From Faecalibacterium prausnitzii (lineage in GTDB: Bacteria > Bacillota > Clostridia > Oscillospirales > Ruminococcaceae): DNA of 6,663 nucleotides. The stretch spans positions 1 through 6,663 of the forward strand of contig DCCL01000134.1 in assembly GCA_002313795.1 (NCBI GenBank), given 5' to 3'. How positions within the stretch are numbered: the stretch's first letter is position 1; each line of letters opens with the position of its first letter. This document shows, in pieces, positions 5,894-6,663 of this stretch. Under the pieces are notes generated by a model. The model ran no database searches, had not been told where the DNA came from, and saw only the letters and a program-made list of their open reading frames with translations. A program made the translations under genes and the position numbers.

Positions 5894-5921
5894 ATCATCT
5901 TGAAACGGAGGGTCAACCAGA

Positions 5922-6452
5922 ATGGAAGAGCAGTCCAATGAGGCGCTTTGGTATGTTGTGCATACCTATTCCGGCTACGAAAATAAAGTGGCAACGGACT
6001 TACAGACCATGGTGGAGAACCGCCGCCTGCAGGATCTGATCTGCGACATCAAGGTTCCGACTGAGATGGTACCAGAGATCAAAGACGGCAAGGAACGCAT
6101 GGTGGAGCACAAGCTGTTCCCCGGCTACGTTCTGGTCAAGATGGTCATGAACGACGATACCTGGTATGTGGTGCGCAATACGCGCGGCTGCACTGGTTTC
6201 GTCGGCCCTGCCTCGAAGCCCGTTCCCCTGACCGCTGAGGAAGTGGAGAAGATGGGCGTCGAGAAGGCGGCTCCGCTGACCGTCGATTTCAAAGTCGGCG
6301 ATACCGTGCAGATCACCGCCGGCCCCCTGGAAGGCTTTATGGGCCTTGTGGAGGGGATCGATACCGAGAGCTTCAAAGTCAAGCTCAAGGTCAACATGTT
6401 CGGCCGCGAGACGCCCGCAGAAGTGGACATCGCGCAGGTTGAGCTGCCGTAA
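5922..6452 (+). CDS. nusG: Transcription termination/antitermination protein NusG
   Basis: General elongation factor that binds RNA polymerase, affects pausing and links transcription to Rho or to ribosomes. The 176-residue protein has an N-terminal NGN domain with WYVVHTYSGYENKV (10-23), FPGYVLVKM (66-74) and VRNTRGCTGFVG (84-95). A linker follows (about 98-122), then a KOW domain starting FKVGDTVQITAGPLEGFMG (123-141). The Clostridia-type ending is intact (IAQVELP). GGAGGG at 5907-5912, 9 nt upstream, marks the start. It follows secE by 28 nt and is followed by a 137-nt structured spacer before rplK. Confidence 0.97.
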   Translation: MEEQSNEALWYVVHTYSGYENKVATDLQTMVENRRLQDLICDIKVPTEMVPEIKDGKERMVEHKLFPGYVLVKMVMNDDTWYVVRNTRGCTGFVGPASKPVPLTAEEVEKMGVEKAAPLTVDFKVGDTVQITAGPLEGFMGLVEGIDTESFKVKLKVNMFGRETPAEVDIAQVELP

Positions 6453-6480
6453 CCAACCGGCACAGACCGTTCTACCAAGG

Positions 6481-6529
6481 TAAGACCGCAGTGCGGTTCT
6501 TATAGAGCGTGTGCATCGCGTGCATGCTC
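6481..6529 (+). promoter_or_regulatory. Two hairpins in the nusG-rplK spacer
   Basis: First hairpin: TAAGA and CCGC (6481-6489) pair with GCGG and TCTTA (6493-6496 and 6498-6502), with a one-base bulge and a three-base loop. Second hairpin: GAGC (6505-6508) pairs with GCTC (6526-6529) and, past a two-base bulge, GTGCA (6511-6515) pairs with TGCAT (6521-6525), leaving TCGCG as the loop. Neither is followed by a T run, so they are not terminators. They sit directly before the L1-site-like element and may be part of the same leader fold or an RNA-processing region. Confidence 0.4.
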
Positions 6530-6566
6530 GTGGGAGGCGCGGAGACACCGCGCCGCAACTCACCAC
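6530..6566 (+). promoter_or_regulatory. Putative ribosomal protein L1 autoregulatory site before rplK
   Basis: GTGG (6530-6533) pairs with CCAC (6563-6566). Inside, GGCGCGG (6536-6542) pairs with CCGCGCC (6548-6554) around a five-base loop. The internal loop is strongly asymmetric: GA on the 5' side and an eight-base strand GCAACTCA on the 3' side. The sequence GTGGGAGGC and this layout copy the L1-binding region of 23S rRNA (the helix 76-77 area). L1 is known to repress the L11 operon mRNA in E. coli by such mimicry. The site ends 8 nt before the GGAGGT of rplK, so bound L1 could block initiation. Sequence and fold are seen; binding is inferred from the known system. Confidence 0.7.
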
Positions 6567-6589
6567 AGATTTTTGGAGGTGCATTTATT

Positions 6590-6663
6590 ATGGCACAGAA
6601 AGTTACTGGCTACATTAAGCTGCAGATCGAGGCCGGCAAGGCAACTCCGGCTCCCCCTGTTGG
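6590..6663 (+). CDS. rplK: 50S ribosomal protein L11, N-terminal part (cut by window end)
   Basis: The first 24 codons and two bases of the next are present: [20 protein letters not shown] followed by APPV. This is the conserved start of L11, with the KLQI.AGKA.PAPPVG motif. L11 forms the GTPase-associated centre of the large ribosomal subunit with 23S rRNA helices 43-44. GGAGGT at 6575-6580, 9 nt before the ATG, is a strong ribosome binding site. The gene follows nusG as usual and is probably followed by rplA (L1) beyond the window. Confidence 0.95.
   Translation, partial: MAQKVTGYIKLQIEAGKATPAPPV

Noticed and set aside
6481..6502. The hairpin after nusG as a transcription terminator
   Set aside because: It has a 5+4-bp stem with a bulge and is followed by TATAGAGCG, not a T run, so termination is unlikely. 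The L11 genes are probably read partly from the upstream promoter.

Overview
The window looks like a chromosomal housekeeping stretch from a GC-rich, gut-type Clostridia member. The family set (CD1247-like zinc-ribbon protein beside EF-P, DUF1934/YwiB beside ArgS, zinc-binding L33, single-membrane-span SecE), the strong AGGAGG-type ribosome binding sites and the GC-biased third codon positions fit Oscillospiraceae/Ruminococcaceae. A Faecalibacterium-like genome is my best guess, but this is an inference from protein style and composition, not a database match.

Layout. (1) Positions 1-832, plus strand: the C-terminal end of elongation factor P, an intrinsic terminator, then a very acidic protein with two tandem four-cysteine zinc ribbons. 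(2) Positions 861-5275, minus strand: an operon read as ddl - murI - DUF1934 - argS. It starts from a clear sigma-A promoter near 5247-5275 and ends at a 16-bp hairpin terminator near 861-910, which lies between it and the convergent zinc-ribbon gene. (3) Positions 5168-5475: a divergent promoter region carrying a second near-consensus promoter on the plus strand, three helically phased A6 tracts just upstream of it, and a structured 5' leader. (4) Positions 5476-6663, plus strand: rpmG - secE - nusG, then a structured spacer that resembles the L1-binding site of 23S rRNA, then the start of rplK.

How the genes work together. The minus-strand operon pairs two cytoplasmic peptidoglycan-precursor enzymes (D-Glu from MurI, D-Ala-D-Ala from Ddl) with arginyl-tRNA synthetase and a small beta-barrel protein. 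ddl and murI overlap by 8 nt and the later gaps are short (15 and 24 nt), so translational coupling is likely. The plus-strand operon is the classic bacterial cluster for L33, the SecE translocon subunit, the NusG transcription factor and the L11 operon. The spacer before rplK probably lets free L1 repress the L11/L1 genes.

Every gene-sized stretch is accounted for, and I see no mobile element, CRISPR array, tRNA or rRNA gene. No wholly new system is evident. The most rewarding items are the non-coding ones (L1-site mimic, phased A tracts, rpmG leader, ddl leader hairpin), the acidic double zinc-ribbon protein beside efp, a charged insertion in ArgS, and a variant catalytic motif in MurI.
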